From assembly GCF_009901565.1 (NCBI RefSeq), contig NZ_WXEW01000003.1, positions 373,312 through 437,311 on the forward strand: 64,000 bases of DNA. Reading direction: 5' to 3'. The position numbers and the translations under genes are program-made. Origin of the DNA: Herbidospora solisilvae. GTDB taxonomy: Bacteria; Actinomycetota; Actinomycetes; Streptosporangiales; Streptosporangiaceae. Under the pieces are notes generated by a model. It was not told the DNA's origin, made no database searches, and saw nothing but the letters and a program-made list of their open reading frames with translations. Positions 13,677 through 21,963 of this stretch are shown in pieces (positions within the stretch are counted from its first letter, which is position 1; every line of letters starts with the position of its first letter).

Positions 13677-14847
13677 GCCGCTCTGAGAGCGCGGCCGGGT
13701 CGGCGACCACGGTCTCCAGCACCTGACCGGCCGCGCCGAGCGCCGCCGCCTCCGAGCCGAGCTGGGAGACCTCGACCGGCGGGGCCTGGGCGCGCAGTTG
13801 TGCCAGGCGCCCGCCCATCGTCTCGGCGACGACGCCGCCGATCCACGGGAACAGGGGGGCGTAGATGCCGCCCAGGACGATCGTGTGGGGGTCGACCAGG
13901 TTGATCGCCGACGACAACGCCACCCCGAGTGCCCAGCCCGCCTTGTCACAGGCCGCGAGGGTGGCGGCGTCGCCGTGTTCGAGCTGGGCGACGATCGCGT
14001 CGATGCCGTGGGCATAGGGGCTGCGGTCGCCGGCCGCCTCGAAGAAGGCGTCCTGTCCGGCGTACTGCTCCAGGCAGCCCCGGGCGCCGCAACGGCACTG
14101 CGGGCCCTCCGGCGTCACGACCACGTGGCCGAGCTCGCCGGCGAAGCCGCGTGCGCCGCGGAACAGGGCGCCGTTGACGACCAGGCCGGCGCCGATGCCG
14201 ATCTCGCCCGAAACGTAGAGGAAATCGGCCCGGCCGACGCCGAACCAGAGCTCGCCCAGGGCGGCCAGGTTGGCCTCGTTCTCCACCCTGATCGGCACCC
14301 CGAGGTCGAGCGCGGTGCCCACGGGCACGTTCCGCCAGCCGAGGTTGGGGGCGTTGTGGATCTCGCCCGACTCGACGTCGACCGGGCCGGGCACGGCGAG
14401 GCCGGCCCCGACGACCCGCAACCCGGTTCCCTCGGCCTGGGCGAGCGCCGACAGCGCCAGGCGCCGGAGGTCGCCGATGACGTCGAGCGGTTCTGACAAG
14501 CGGTTGTCGACCGTCTGTGTCAGACGCAGCCTGACCCGGCGGGCCAGATCGACCACCCTGACCGCCAGATAGTCGACGTTGAGCTCCAGGCCGAGGGCCG
14601 CGACGCGGTCTCCGCTGACCCGCACCTCGACCCCGGGACGACCGCGCTCGCCGCCTCTGACGGCCCCGGTCTCCACCACCAGCCCGGCGTCGAGCAGGTC
14701 TCCCACCAGCTTGGACACGGTCGTCTTGGTCAGTCCGGTGACCTCGGCCAGGGACGCGCGCGTGAGCGAGCCATGCGTCCGGACCTCCCGCAGGACGAGG
14801 GAGAGGTTGCGCGCCCGCATCGCGTCGTGCCGTACGGCCTGCGCCAT
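13645..14847 (-). CDS. xylR: ROK-family transcriptional repressor of xylose genes
   Basis: A 400-residue protein. The ATG at 14847 is chosen because AGGAAGG lies 5 nt upstream. A GTG two codons earlier would sit on that site. A winged helix-turn-helix covers about residues 26-60 (LTRASLAEVTGLTKTTVSKLV). The ROK sugar-kinase-like domain follows, with the zinc motif CRCGARGC at 251-258 and its nearby EL-GH. The gene is divergent from xylAB with two operators between them, so it should repress xylAB and itself until xylose binds. This follows established XylR systems. The specificity here is inferred from the neighbours. Confidence 0.9.
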   Translation of the reverse strand: MAQAVRHDAMRARNLSLVLREVRTHGSLTRASLAEVTGLTKTTVSKLVGDLLDAGLVVETGAVRGGERGRPGVEVRVSGDRVAALGLELNVDYLAVRVVDLARRVRLRLTQTVDNRLSEPLDVIGDLRRLALSALAQAEGTGLRVVGAGLAVPGPVDVESGEIHNAPNLGWRNVPVGTALDLGVPIRVENEANLAALGELWFGVGRADFLYVSGEIGIGAGLVVNGALFRGARGFAGELGHVVVTPEGPQCRCGARGCLEQYAGQDAFFEAAGDRSPYAHGIDAIVAQLEHGDAATLAACDKAGWALGVALSSAINLVDPHTIVLGGIYAPLFPWIGGVVAETMGGRLAQLRAQAPPVEVSQLGSEAAALGAAGQVLETVVADPAALSERLTDRRDPAPR

Positions 14848-14867
14848 TCGCACCTTCCTGACTGCCG

Positions 14868-14883
14868 GTCCAGAAATCTGGAC
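14868..14883. promoter_or_regulatory. Predicted XylR operator at the xylR promoter
   Basis: GTCCAGAAATCTGGAC consists of perfect 7-bp arms around AA. A reverse-strand TAGGAT box (14892-14887) would place the xylR transcription start inside this palindrome. The GTCCA/TGGAC half sites resemble those at the xylA operator, suggesting autorepression. Confidence 0.55.
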
Positions 14884-14903
14884 GAAATCCTAGACACGCC
14901 TAC

Positions 14904-14952
14904 TTGACCGGCACGAGTCCCCGTTCCATATTTAGTCCACAACGTAGACTAA
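14904..14952 (+). promoter_or_regulatory. xylA promoter with ROK operator
   Basis: TTGACC (14904-14909) and CATATT (14927-14932) are 17 nt apart, fitting a housekeeping promoter. The operator has arms TTAGTC (14932-14937) and GACTAA (14947-14952), and its symmetry continues inward (AC...GT). It covers the expected transcription start, so a bound repressor would block initiation. Confidence 0.65.
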
Positions 14953-14966
14953 TTCGGAGGCGCCCC

Positions 14967-16109
14967 GTGTACACCCCCTCACCCGAGGACAAGTTCACAT
15001 TCGGTCTGTGGACCGTCGGCTGGCAGGCGCGCGACCAGTTCGGTGACGCGACCCGTGCCCCGCTCGACCCGGTCGAGACCGTGCACAAGCTGGCCGAGCT
15101 CGGGGCCTATGGCGTGACCTTCCACGACGACGACCTGCTCGCCGTGGAGCCCGACCGCGACCGGGCGATCGAGAACTTCAAGAAGGCCCTGGCCGACACC
15201 GGCCTCAAGGTGCCCATGGCGACCACCAACCTGTTCACCCACCCGGTGTTCAAGGACGGCGGCTTCACCAGCAACAACCGCGAGATCCGCCGTTACGCCA
15301 TCCGCAAGGTGATCCGCAACCTCGACCTCGCGGCCGAGCTGGGCGCCAAGACCTACGTGTGCTGGGGTGGCCGCGAGGGCTCCGAGTCCGACGCCGCCAA
15401 GGACATCCGCGCCGCGCTCTCCCGTTACAAGGAGGCCATGGACATCCTGAGCCAGTACGTCATCGACAAGGGCTACGACATCCGCTTCGCGATCGAGCCC
15501 AAGCCGAACGAGCCCCGCGGCGACATCCTGCTCCCGACCGTGGGCCACGCGCTGGCGTTCATCAACGAGCTCGAGCACCCCGAGATGGTCGGCCTCAACC
15601 CCGAGACCGGTCACGAGCAGATGGCCGGCCTGAACTACTTCCACGCCATCTCGCAGGCGCTGTGGCACGGCAAGCTGTTCCACCTCGACCTCAACGGGCA
15701 GCGCGGCATCAAGTACGACCAGGACCTCATCTTCGGTCACGGCGACGTGCAGAACGCGTTCTTCCTGGTCGACCTGCTGGAGCACGGCGGCTACGAGGGC
15801 CCCCGCCACTTCGACTACAAGCCGGTCCGGACCGACGACAAGCAGGACGCCTGGGACTCGGTCGCGGCGAACATGCGCACCTACCTGATCCTCAAGGAGA
15901 AGGCCAAGGCCTACCGGGCCGACCCGGAGGTCCAGGAGGCGCTGGCCGCCAGCAAGGTCGACGAGCTGGGCGCCCGCACCCTCGGCGAGGGCGAGACCCT
16001 CCAGGACCTGCTGAACGACGAGTTCGACCTCGACGGCGTGGCGGCCCAGGGCTTCCACTTCACCCGTCTGTCGCAGCTCGCCCTCGAGCACCTGCTCGGC
16101 GTGCGGTAA
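14967..16109 (+). CDS. xylA: Xylose isomerase
   Basis: A 380-residue enzyme interconverting D-xylose and D-xylulose. The start is GTG at 14967, with CGGAGG 6 nt upstream. A longer frame from 14904 would run through the operator. Family signatures are all present: TFHDDDL (catalytic His and Asp), the metal ligands in [31 protein letters not shown] and the C-terminal FDYKP. The length matches the actinobacterial class I type (about 385-390). The stop codon shares its last base with the xylB start, so the two are translationally coupled and induced together by release of XylR. Confidence 0.97.
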   Translation: MYTPSPEDKFTFGLWTVGWQARDQFGDATRAPLDPVETVHKLAELGAYGVTFHDDDLLAVEPDRDRAIENFKKALADTGLKVPMATTNLFTHPVFKDGGFTSNNREIRRYAIRKVIRNLDLAAELGAKTYVCWGGREGSESDAAKDIRAALSRYKEAMDILSQYVIDKGYDIRFAIEPKPNEPRGDILLPTVGHALAFINELEHPEMVGLNPETGHEQMAGLNYFHAISQALWHGKLFHLDLNGQRGIKYDQDLIFGHGDVQNAFFLVDLLEHGGYEGPRHFDYKPVRTDDKQDAWDSVAANMRTYLILKEKAKAYRADPEVQEALAASKVDELGARTLGEGETLQDLLNDEFDLDGVAAQGFHFTRLSQLALEHLLGVR

Positions 16110-17470
16110 TGACACTCGTCGCGGGGGTCGACTCGTCGACCCAGAGTTGCAAGGTCGTGGTGCGCGACGCCGAGACCGGCGCGCTGGTCCGCGAAGGCAG
16201 GGCCAAGCACCCCGAGGGCACCGAGGTCCACCCGAGCCACTGGTGGACGGCGCTGCAGGAGGCCATCGCCCAGGCGGGCGGCCTCGACGACGTCGCGGCG
16301 GTCTCGGTGGGCGGCCAGCAGCACGGCATGGTCTGCCTCGACGAGAACGGCGAGGTGGTCCGTCCGGCGCTGCTGTGGAACGACACCCGGTCGGCCCAGG
16401 CGGCCCGCGACCTGATCGCGGAGCTGGGCGGCCCGGAGAAGTGGGCGGAGGCGGTGGGCAGCGTGCCCGTCGCGTCGTTCACCGTCACCAAGCTGCGCTG
16501 GCTGGCCCAGCACGAGCCGGAGAACGCCGCGCGCACCGCGTCGGTCTGCCTCCCGCACGACTGGCTGACCTGGAAGCTCGGCGGCACCCCCGCGACCGTC
16601 ACCACCGACCGCGGGGAGGCGTCGGGGACCGGCTACTGGTCCCCGGCCACCGGGGCCTACCGGCTCGACCTGCTGAAGCTGGCCATCGGCCACACCCCGC
16701 AGGTCGCCAAGGTCCTCGGGCCGAGGGAGCAGGCCGGGACGTACAACCAGGCCCTGCTCGCGCCCGGCACCGGTGACAACATGGCCGCCGCCCTCGGCGT
16801 CGGCGCCCACCCCGGCGACGTGATCGTCTCCATCGGCACGTCCGGCACGGCCTTCGCCGTCGCCGAGCACCCGTCGGCGGACTCCTCCGGAGGCGTGGCC
16901 GGTTTCGCCGATGCCACCGGCCGGTTCCTGCCGCTCGTCGCCACGATGAACGCCGCCCGCACGCTCGACGCGGTCGGCAGGGTCCTGGGCGTCGGTCCGG
17001 CCGAGCTCAGCGATCTGGCCCTGGGGGCGCCTCCCGGGGCCGGAGGGCTGACGCTGGTGCCGTACCTGGAGGGCGAGCGCACTCCGAACCGGCCCGACGC
17101 GACCGGCTCCTTCCACGGGCTGCGGCTGGCCAACGCGACGCCGGGGCACTTCGCCCGCGCGGCCGTCGAGGGCATGCTCTGCGGTCTCGCGGACGCGCTC
17201 GACGCCCTCGGCCTGGCACCCAACCGGGTGCTGCTGATCGGCGGCGGCGCGCGCTCGGAGGCCGTGCGCACCATCGCGCCGAGCGTGTTCGGCGTGCCGG
17301 TGCACGTGCCCCCGCCCGGGGAGTACGTCGCCGACGGCGCCGCCCGCCAGGCCGCCTGGCTGCTCACCGGTGGCGAGGAGCCGCCGGAGTGGGCCTCCGG
17401 TGAGGTCACCGTCTTCGAGGGCGACCCCATCCCCGGCCTGCGCGAGCGGTACAGAGAAGCCGCGGCGTGA
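16109..17470 (+). CDS. xylB: Xylulokinase
   Basis: A 453-residue FGGY-family kinase converting D-xylulose to D-xylulose 5-phosphate for the pentose phosphate pathway. Its ATG overlaps the xylA TAA by one base. The N-terminal ATPase fold starts [21 protein letters not shown] and LLWNDTRS are the sugar-binding and catalytic regions. Conserved later parts include [12 protein letters not shown] and [13 protein letters not shown]. It is somewhat shorter than E. coli XylB (484), with no obvious loss of a motif. A strong hairpin follows 4 nt after the stop. Confidence 0.95.
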   Translation: MTLVAGVDSSTQSCKVVVRDAETGALVREGRAKHPEGTEVHPSHWWTALQEAIAQAGGLDDVAAVSVGGQQHGMVCLDENGEVVRPALLWNDTRSAQAARDLIAELGGPEKWAEAVGSVPVASFTVTKLRWLAQHEPENAARTASVCLPHDWLTWKLGGTPATVTTDRGEASGTGYWSPATGAYRLDLLKLAIGHTPQVAKVLGPREQAGTYNQALLAPGTGDNMAAALGVGAHPGDVIVSIGTSGTAFAVAEHPSADSSGGVAGFADATGRFLPLVATMNAARTLDAVGRVLGVGPAELSDLALGAPPGAGGLTLVPYLEGERTPNRPDATGSFHGLRLANATPGHFARAAVEGMLCGLADALDALGLAPNRVLLIGGGARSEAVRTIAPSVFGVPVHVPPPGEYVADGAARQAAWLLTGGEEPPEWASGEVTVFEGDPIPGLRERYREAAA

Positions 17471-17474
17471 CCTC

Positions 17475-17504
17475 GCCGGGGGTGGGCCTGGGCCCACCCC
17501 CGGC
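17475..17504 (+). terminator. Terminator of the xylAB operon
   Basis: GCCGGGGGTGGGCC (17475-17488) and GGCCCACCCCCGGC (17491-17504) form a perfect 14-bp stem over a 2-nt loop. There is no U tract. It begins 4 nt after the xylB stop. Confidence 0.8.
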
Positions 17505-17602
17505 CCTGGGGCGACCCTGATCCCCCCTAGGGGGTTTGCATCAGGGGCGAATGGGGTCTTAACCGGATGCATATCCGGCGGCCGAAGAGGCACTCTCGAA
17601 GT

Positions 17603-18280
17603 ATGGTCAAGAGGCTCTCCCCCGTGATCGCGATCTCCGGTCTGGTGCTCGCGATGGCCGCCGTCGTGGCCGGTCAGCTTGATCCCTCCTCTCACCTCGA
17701 CCCGGTCGCGCTGTCGATCAGCGAGTACGCCGCCCAAGAGCGCGGCGTGCTGACCGAGTTCGCCCTCGCGATGCTGGGCCTGGCCTCACTGGCCCTGCTC
17801 GCCGGACTGAAGGCCGCCGCCGCGCCGGTCGACGGCTGGCCCGAGCGGCTGATCCTCCTCTGGTCCCTCACCCTGCTCGCCGTCGCCGTCATCCCGTGGA
17901 CGCGCGCGCAGGACTACCTCGTGGCGGTCGCGTTCCTGGCGCTGCCCGTCGCGACCGCGCAGCTCGCCGGCCGGTTCGGCGACCACGACGAGTGGCGGCC
18001 GGTGGCCCGCACGCTCGAATGGCTGACCCTGCTCGCGGGGCTCGGCCTGGCCGCCGTCACCTACGCGGCTCTGCCCGGCCGGGGCGTGCTGATCGGCGCG
18101 GCCGAGCGCGGCCTGCTCGTCGTCGAGTTCGCCCTGGTGGCCTCGATCACCTGGCAGCTTCTCCGAGTCGGGCTCATGACCGCGATCACTACAGTTCCGG
18201 GAGTCGTCCGTCAGCCCGTTGCCGAGCCGACACAAAACGCCACGTCCGAGGCCGTGAGCCCGCACGCTCACGCCGCGTGA
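17603..18280 (+). CDS. DUF998-type membrane protein
   Basis: A 225-residue integral membrane protein with about six hydrophobic segments. The start at 17603 (MVKRLSPVIAISGLVLAM) gives a normal N-terminal helix. An upstream ATG at 17567 would add a basic extension and has no ribosome binding site. The pattern (HLDPVALSISEYAAQERG after helix 1, then paired helices) matches DUF998 proteins, a family of unknown function. The last 35 residues are a hydrophilic tail. Just upstream is an inverted repeat with arms CCGGAT (17562-17567) and ATCCGG (17572-17577), a possible operator. No functional partner is evident next to it. Confidence 0.75.
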   Translation: MVKRLSPVIAISGLVLAMAAVVAGQLDPSSHLDPVALSISEYAAQERGVLTEFALAMLGLASLALLAGLKAAAAPVDGWPERLILLWSLTLLAVAVIPWTRAQDYLVAVAFLALPVATAQLAGRFGDHDEWRPVARTLEWLTLLAGLGLAAVTYAALPGRGVLIGAAERGLLVVEFALVASITWQLLRVGLMTAITTVPGVVRQPVAEPTQNATSEAVSPHAHAA

Positions 18281-18328
18281 CCACACAATCGTGATCCTCG
18301 AATGAATCAAACCGGGGCAAACTGCTAA

Positions 18329-18356
18329 CCTCATCGGCTACGTACGGCCGATGAGG
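18329..18356 (+). promoter_or_regulatory. Inverted repeat covering the ribosome binding site of the first conservon
   Basis: CCTCATCGGC (18329-18338) and GCCGATGAGG (18347-18356) are perfect 10-bp arms around TACGTACG. The 3' arm contains the GAGG ribosome binding site, 4 nt before the ATG at 18361. A TAACCT box (18326-18331) overlaps the 5' arm. The element could be a DNA operator across the transcription start or an RNA hairpin hiding the ribosome binding site. Confidence 0.55.
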
Positions 18357-18360
18357 TGCC

Positions 18361-20265
18361 ATGGCTTCGAGCAGATCCATCCGGTTCAAGATTTCCACGC
18401 TGTTGATCATTCCACTGGTCTCCCTGGTGGGCCTTTGGGGTTTCGCGGCGGTCATCACGACCGGTGAATCGCTCGACCTGCTCAAGGTGGAACGCCTCTA
18501 CGACGGCCTCGGCCGCCCCGGCGACACGCTCGTGCTGGCCCTCCAGCGGGAGCACCTGCTGTCGGCCGAGTACGCCGCCACCGGCACCCGCCAGGCCTTC
18601 GACACCCTCGTGGAACAGCGTCTGGTCACCGACCGGGCCCGCAAGGACCTGCGCCGCCAGGCGGCGACCCCCGACGTGCAGGACGCGCTGACCCCGGCCA
18701 TGGCCGGGCGCTTCAGCGACGTCATGGCGGCCGTCGACGAACTCGACGACCTGCGCAACGACATCGACACCAAGGCGGTCGGGCTGACCGCACTCGGCGA
18801 GCGGTTCGGCCTGCTGCCGACCGCGATGCAGGCGCTCGACCACACCATCACGCTCAACAACGACGTGCCGCTCTACCAGCAGTCGCGCAGCCTGGGCCTG
18901 CTGTCGTTCGCCAAGGACTTCCTGGCCCGCGAGAGCGCCCTGGGCGCCGGCGTGCTCATCAACGAGCGGCCGTTCACCGTCGAGGAGAGCCGGGCCTTCA
19001 TCCGCTACTCCGGCACCCGCGACTTCCTGTTCCTCCAGGGCATGAAGGAGCTCGACCCCGAACTGCGCAAGCCGTTCGAGGACATGCTGGTCTCCGACGC
19101 CTACCGGTCGTACATCCGGCTGGAGACGCGGATCGTGAGCGCCGCGCCGGTCAGCCACGCGGCGTGGCGGCGGGCCGTCGACGCCACCGAGAAGGCCTTC
19201 CGCGACGCGCTGCTGTCGAGCGAGCAGCGCCTGTCGGTGCGGGCCGAACCGGTGGCGGTGAGCACGTTCGTCCGCACCGGCGTCGCCGGGCTGCTCGGGC
19301 TGGTCGCCGTCGTGCTGACCCTCTTCGTGTCGGTACGCCTCGGGCGCGCCCTGACCCGGGAACTCGCCACCCTGCGCGGTGCGGCACGGCAACTGGCCGA
19401 GGTCCGGCTGCCCCGGGTGGTGGAGCGCCTGCGGCGCGGCGAGAAGGTCGACGTGGCCGCCGAGGCGCCCGCGCTGGAACCGCCGGGCACCACGGGCGAG
19501 GTCGCCGACCTCGCGCACGCCTTCAGCGCCGTGCAGCACACCGCGATCGACGCGGCCGTCGACCAGGCCCGGCTGCGCGAGAGTGTGGGCCTCGCGCTGC
19601 GCAACCTCGCCCGGCGGAGCCAGGGGCTGCTGCAGCGGCAGCTCAAACTGCTCGACGGCATGCAACGACGTACCGAGGACCCGGGCACTCTGGAAGAGCT
19701 CTTCCGGCTCGACCACCTGACCACCCGCATGCGGCGGCACGCCGAAGGCCTGATCGTCCTGTCGGGCGGCACGCCGGGCCGGACCTACCGGCAGGCCGTG
19801 GCCGTCGCGGAGATGCTCCAGGGCGCCGTGGCCGAGGTGGAGGACTACCCGAGGGTCCGGATCTACCCGATGCCGGAGGTGGCCGTCCAGGGCGCCTCCG
19901 TCGCCGACTACATCCACCTGTTCGCCGAGCTCATCGAGAACGCCACGACCTACTCGCCGCCGCAGACCGAGGTCTCGGTCCGGGGCGAGACGGTCGCCAA
20001 GGGGTTCGCGGTCGAGATCGAGGACCGGGGCCTGGGGCTCGGCCCGGCCGAGCTAGAAAAGATCAATTCACGACTGGCCAGCCCGCCGGAGTTCGATCTG
20101 GCCGACACCGACCGGCTCGGCCTGGTCGTCGTCGGACGGCTGGCCACCCGACTGGGAGTACGTGTGGAACTGCGGCAGTCGCCGTTCGGCGGAACCACCG
20201 CCATTGTGCTCATCCCGTCCTCGGCGCTCGCGCCGGAGCCGGTGCTGGAAGGGGTCCGCGCATGA
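18361..20265 (+). CDS. cvnA: Conservon sensor kinase (NIT domain, HAMP, HATPase)
   Basis: A 634-residue membrane protein. Helix 1 spans about residues 10-32. A long extracytoplasmic nitrate/nitrite-sensing (NIT-type) helical domain follows to about 300, then helix 2 (about 301-322) and HAMP. LDHLTTRMRRHAEG near 450 is the conserved conservon kinase region. The HATPase has LIENATTYSPP near 524, EDRGLGLG near 555 and DRLGLVVV near 583. CvnA proteins are sensor-kinase-like partners of CvnB, CvnC and CvnD GTPase modules. This gene overlaps a cvnC gene by 4 nt, but no cvnB or cvnD follows on its strand. Confidence 0.88.
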   Translation: MASSRSIRFKISTLLIIPLVSLVGLWGFAAVITTGESLDLLKVERLYDGLGRPGDTLVLALQREHLLSAEYAATGTRQAFDTLVEQRLVTDRARKDLRRQAATPDVQDALTPAMAGRFSDVMAAVDELDDLRNDIDTKAVGLTALGERFGLLPTAMQALDHTITLNNDVPLYQQSRSLGLLSFAKDFLARESALGAGVLINERPFTVEESRAFIRYSGTRDFLFLQGMKELDPELRKPFEDMLVSDAYRSYIRLETRIVSAAPVSHAAWRRAVDATEKAFRDALLSSEQRLSVRAEPVAVSTFVRTGVAGLLGLVAVVLTLFVSVRLGRALTRELATLRGAARQLAEVRLPRVVERLRRGEKVDVAAEAPALEPPGTTGEVADLAHAFSAVQHTAIDAAVDQARLRESVGLALRNLARRSQGLLQRQLKLLDGMQRRTEDPGTLEELFRLDHLTTRMRRHAEGLIVLSGGTPGRTYRQAVAVAEMLQGAVAEVEDYPRVRIYPMPEVAVQGASVADYIHLFAELIENATTYSPPQTEVSVRGETVAKGFAVEIEDRGLGLGPAELEKINSRLASPPEFDLADTDRLGLVVVGRLATRLGVRVELRQSPFGGTTAIVLIPSSALAPEPVLEGVRA

Positions 20266-20624
20266 CCGCGTCGTCGGAGGAGTGGGTCGACGACGGGCCG
20301 GTCGTCCGGTCCTACGCGCTCACCAGGGGGCGGGCCACGACCGACGCGCCCCTCGACCTCATGTCGGTGGTCGCCGCCACCGGCGCCAGGATCCAGCCGG
20401 GGGCCGACCTGAACCGCGAGCACCAGCGGCTGCTGGGGCTCATCCCGCGCTCGCGCCAGGTGGCCGACGTCGCCTCCGACGCCGACCTGCCTCTCGGCGT
20501 GGTCCGGATCCTGCTGGGCGACCTGCTCGACCACGGCCTGATCCTGGTCCGCCCCGCGAACACGGCGAAGCCCCCCGCGGAGAACATCCTCCGCGAGGTC
20601 ATCAACGGCCTGCGCGCGCTGTGA
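20262..20624 (+). CDS. cvnC: Conservon DUF742 protein
   Basis: A 120-residue DUF742 protein that starts within the 3' end of the kinase gene (ATGA overlap). It has the family pattern: WVDDGPVVRSYALTRGR at the N-terminus, then VADVASDADLPLGVVRILLGDLLDHGLILV, a winged-helix-like part, and the C-terminal ILREVINGLRAL. It is clearly paralogous to the cvnC on the opposite strand at 21191-21559. In conservons CvnC interacts with the kinase and GTPase. The missing cvnB between kinase and cvnC is unusual. It ends 11 bp before the 3' end of the convergent cvnD. Confidence 0.9.
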   Translation: MTASSEEWVDDGPVVRSYALTRGRATTDAPLDLMSVVAATGARIQPGADLNREHQRLLGLIPRSRQVADVASDADLPLGVVRILLGDLLDHGLILVRPANTAKPPAENILREVINGLRAL

Positions 20625-20634
20625 GGCGCGCGCT

Positions 20635-21210
20635 CTAGCGTTGGGTGGCGGTCAGGGTCTTCAGCGCGTGCTCGACCAGGGTCACCAGCACGACCTTGGC
20701 CGACGCCCGGCGACGCACGTCGCAGAGCATGACCGGGATCTCCGGGTCGAGGTCGAGCGCGATGCGGACGTCGTCGGGCTCGTAGCGCTCGGCGCCGTCG
20801 AAGCAGTTGACCGCGACGATGAACGGGGTGCCCCGCTGCTCGAAGTAGTCGATCGACGGGAAGCAGTCGGTCAGCCTGCGGGTGTCGGCCAGCACGACCG
20901 CGCCGAGCGCGCCGTACGACAGCTCGTCCCACATGAACCAGAAACGCTCCTGGCCGGGCGTGCCGAACAGGTAGACGACGAGCCCCTCGCGGATCGTGAT
21001 GCGGCCGAAGTCCATGGCGACCGTGGTGGTCGTCTTCGTCTCGACGCCGTCGAGGTCGTCCACGCCCACACCGCGGTCGGACAACACTTCTTCGGTCCGC
21101 AGCGGGCGGATCTCGCTGATCGCCCCGACCAGCGTGGTCTTGCCGACGCCGAAGCCGCCGGCGACGAGGATCTTGAGAGCGACCGGCTCGTCAGAGGGCG
21201 CGAAGGCCAT
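20635..21210 (-). CDS. cvnD: Conservon small GTPase
   Basis: A 191-residue MglA/Ras-like GTPase. The P-loop is GGFGVGKTT, the G3 region LFGTPGQERF, and the G4-like region VAVNCFDG replaces the classic NKxD. A KTTTTVAMDFGRI switch segment precedes the G3. It is the last gene of the reverse-strand conservon and overlaps cvnC by 20 bp. CvnD cycles between GTP and GDP forms and relays the conservon signal. It is the only GTPase of the two adjoining conservons, so both kinases may use it (inference). Confidence 0.92.
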   Translation of the reverse strand: MAFAPSDEPVALKILVAGGFGVGKTTLVGAISEIRPLRTEEVLSDRGVGVDDLDGVETKTTTTVAMDFGRITIREGLVVYLFGTPGQERFWFMWDELSYGALGAVVLADTRRLTDCFPSIDYFEQRGTPFIVAVNCFDGAERYEPDDVRIALDLDPEIPVMLCDVRRRASAKVVLVTLVEHALKTLTATQR

Positions 21211-21559
21211 TGATCACTTCCTTGAGAATGCGCGCGCTTGGCAGCGGCGCAACCTGAGCCGGCGGGCGCACCCGCACCAGCCCCTGGTCTTGCAGATCAC
21301 CGAGGAGTACCCGCACCACCCCGAGGGCGAGGTTCAGATCCGACGCGATGTCGGCGACCGAGGCGGTGTCGGCCGCCAGCTCGAGGATGGTGGCCTGCTC
21401 CGGCGTGATGTCGGCCCGGTCGCGCGGACTGACACCGGTGGTGGTGATCAGCGCGATCAGGTCGAGGTCGTCGCCGGAGGAGCGGGCCCGGCCGCCGATG
21501 AGCGCGAAGGGACGGACGACGGGCCCGGCGTCGTCGTCCAGCCACTCCTTGCGCGTCAC
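21191..21559 (-). CDS. cvnC: Conservon DUF742 protein
   Basis: A 122-residue DUF742 protein: WLDDDAGPVVRPFALIGGRA, then ADTASVADIASDLNLALGVVRVLLGDLQDQGLVRVR and the terminal ILKEVINGLRAL. It overlaps cvnB by 4 nt and cvnD by 20 bp, so the reverse-strand operon is tightly coupled. The C-terminal dozen residues are nearly identical to those of the plus-strand cvnC, suggesting the two conservons arose by duplication. Confidence 0.92.
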   Translation of the reverse strand: MTRKEWLDDDAGPVVRPFALIGGRARSSGDDLDLIALITTTGVSPRDRADITPEQATILELAADTASVADIASDLNLALGVVRVLLGDLQDQGLVRVRPPAQVAPLPSARILKEVINGLRAL

Positions 21560-21963
21560 GGTGTGGCCCTCCTGGGGTTGGTCGAGATGTGTTGCCCCAC
21601 CCTCTTGACCAGCATCGCCATCTCGTAGGCGATGTGACCGACGTCGGCGTCCGAGGCGGCCAGCACGGCCAGGCAGGTGCCCTGCCCGGCGGCCGTCACG
21701 AACAGGAAGGCGGCCTCCATCTCGACGATGGTCTGGCGGACCTCACCGCCGCCGAAGTGCCGTCCGGCCCCCCTGGCCAAGCTCTGGAACCCGGCGGCCA
21801 CCGCCGACAGGTGCTCGCTGTCTTCACGTGAGAGTCCCTGGGATGCACCCACGACCAGACCGTCAGTGGAGAGGATCACCGCCTGACGGACGGCCCCCAC
21901 CCGGCTGATGAGGTCATCGAGCAACCAGTTCAGTTCGCCGGACCCCGAGACTTTCCCGGTCAT
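21556..21963 (-). CDS. cvnB: Conservon roadblock/LC7 protein
   Basis: A 135-residue roadblock/LC7 domain protein: LNWLLDDLISRVGAVRQAVILSTDGLVVGAS followed by LSAVAAGFQSLARGAG and a beta-strand FLFVTAAGQGTCLAVLA. Such proteins act as regulators or GTPase-activating partners of MglA-like GTPases. It overlaps both neighbours by 4 nt within the A-B-C-D order. No second cvnB exists in the window, although there are two kinases and two cvnC genes. Confidence 0.93.
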   Translation of the reverse strand: MTGKVSGSGELNWLLDDLISRVGAVRQAVILSTDGLVVGASQGLSREDSEHLSAVAAGFQSLARGAGRHFGGGEVRQTIVEMEAAFLFVTAAGQGTCLAVLAASDADVGHIAYEMAMLVKRVGQHISTNPRRATP

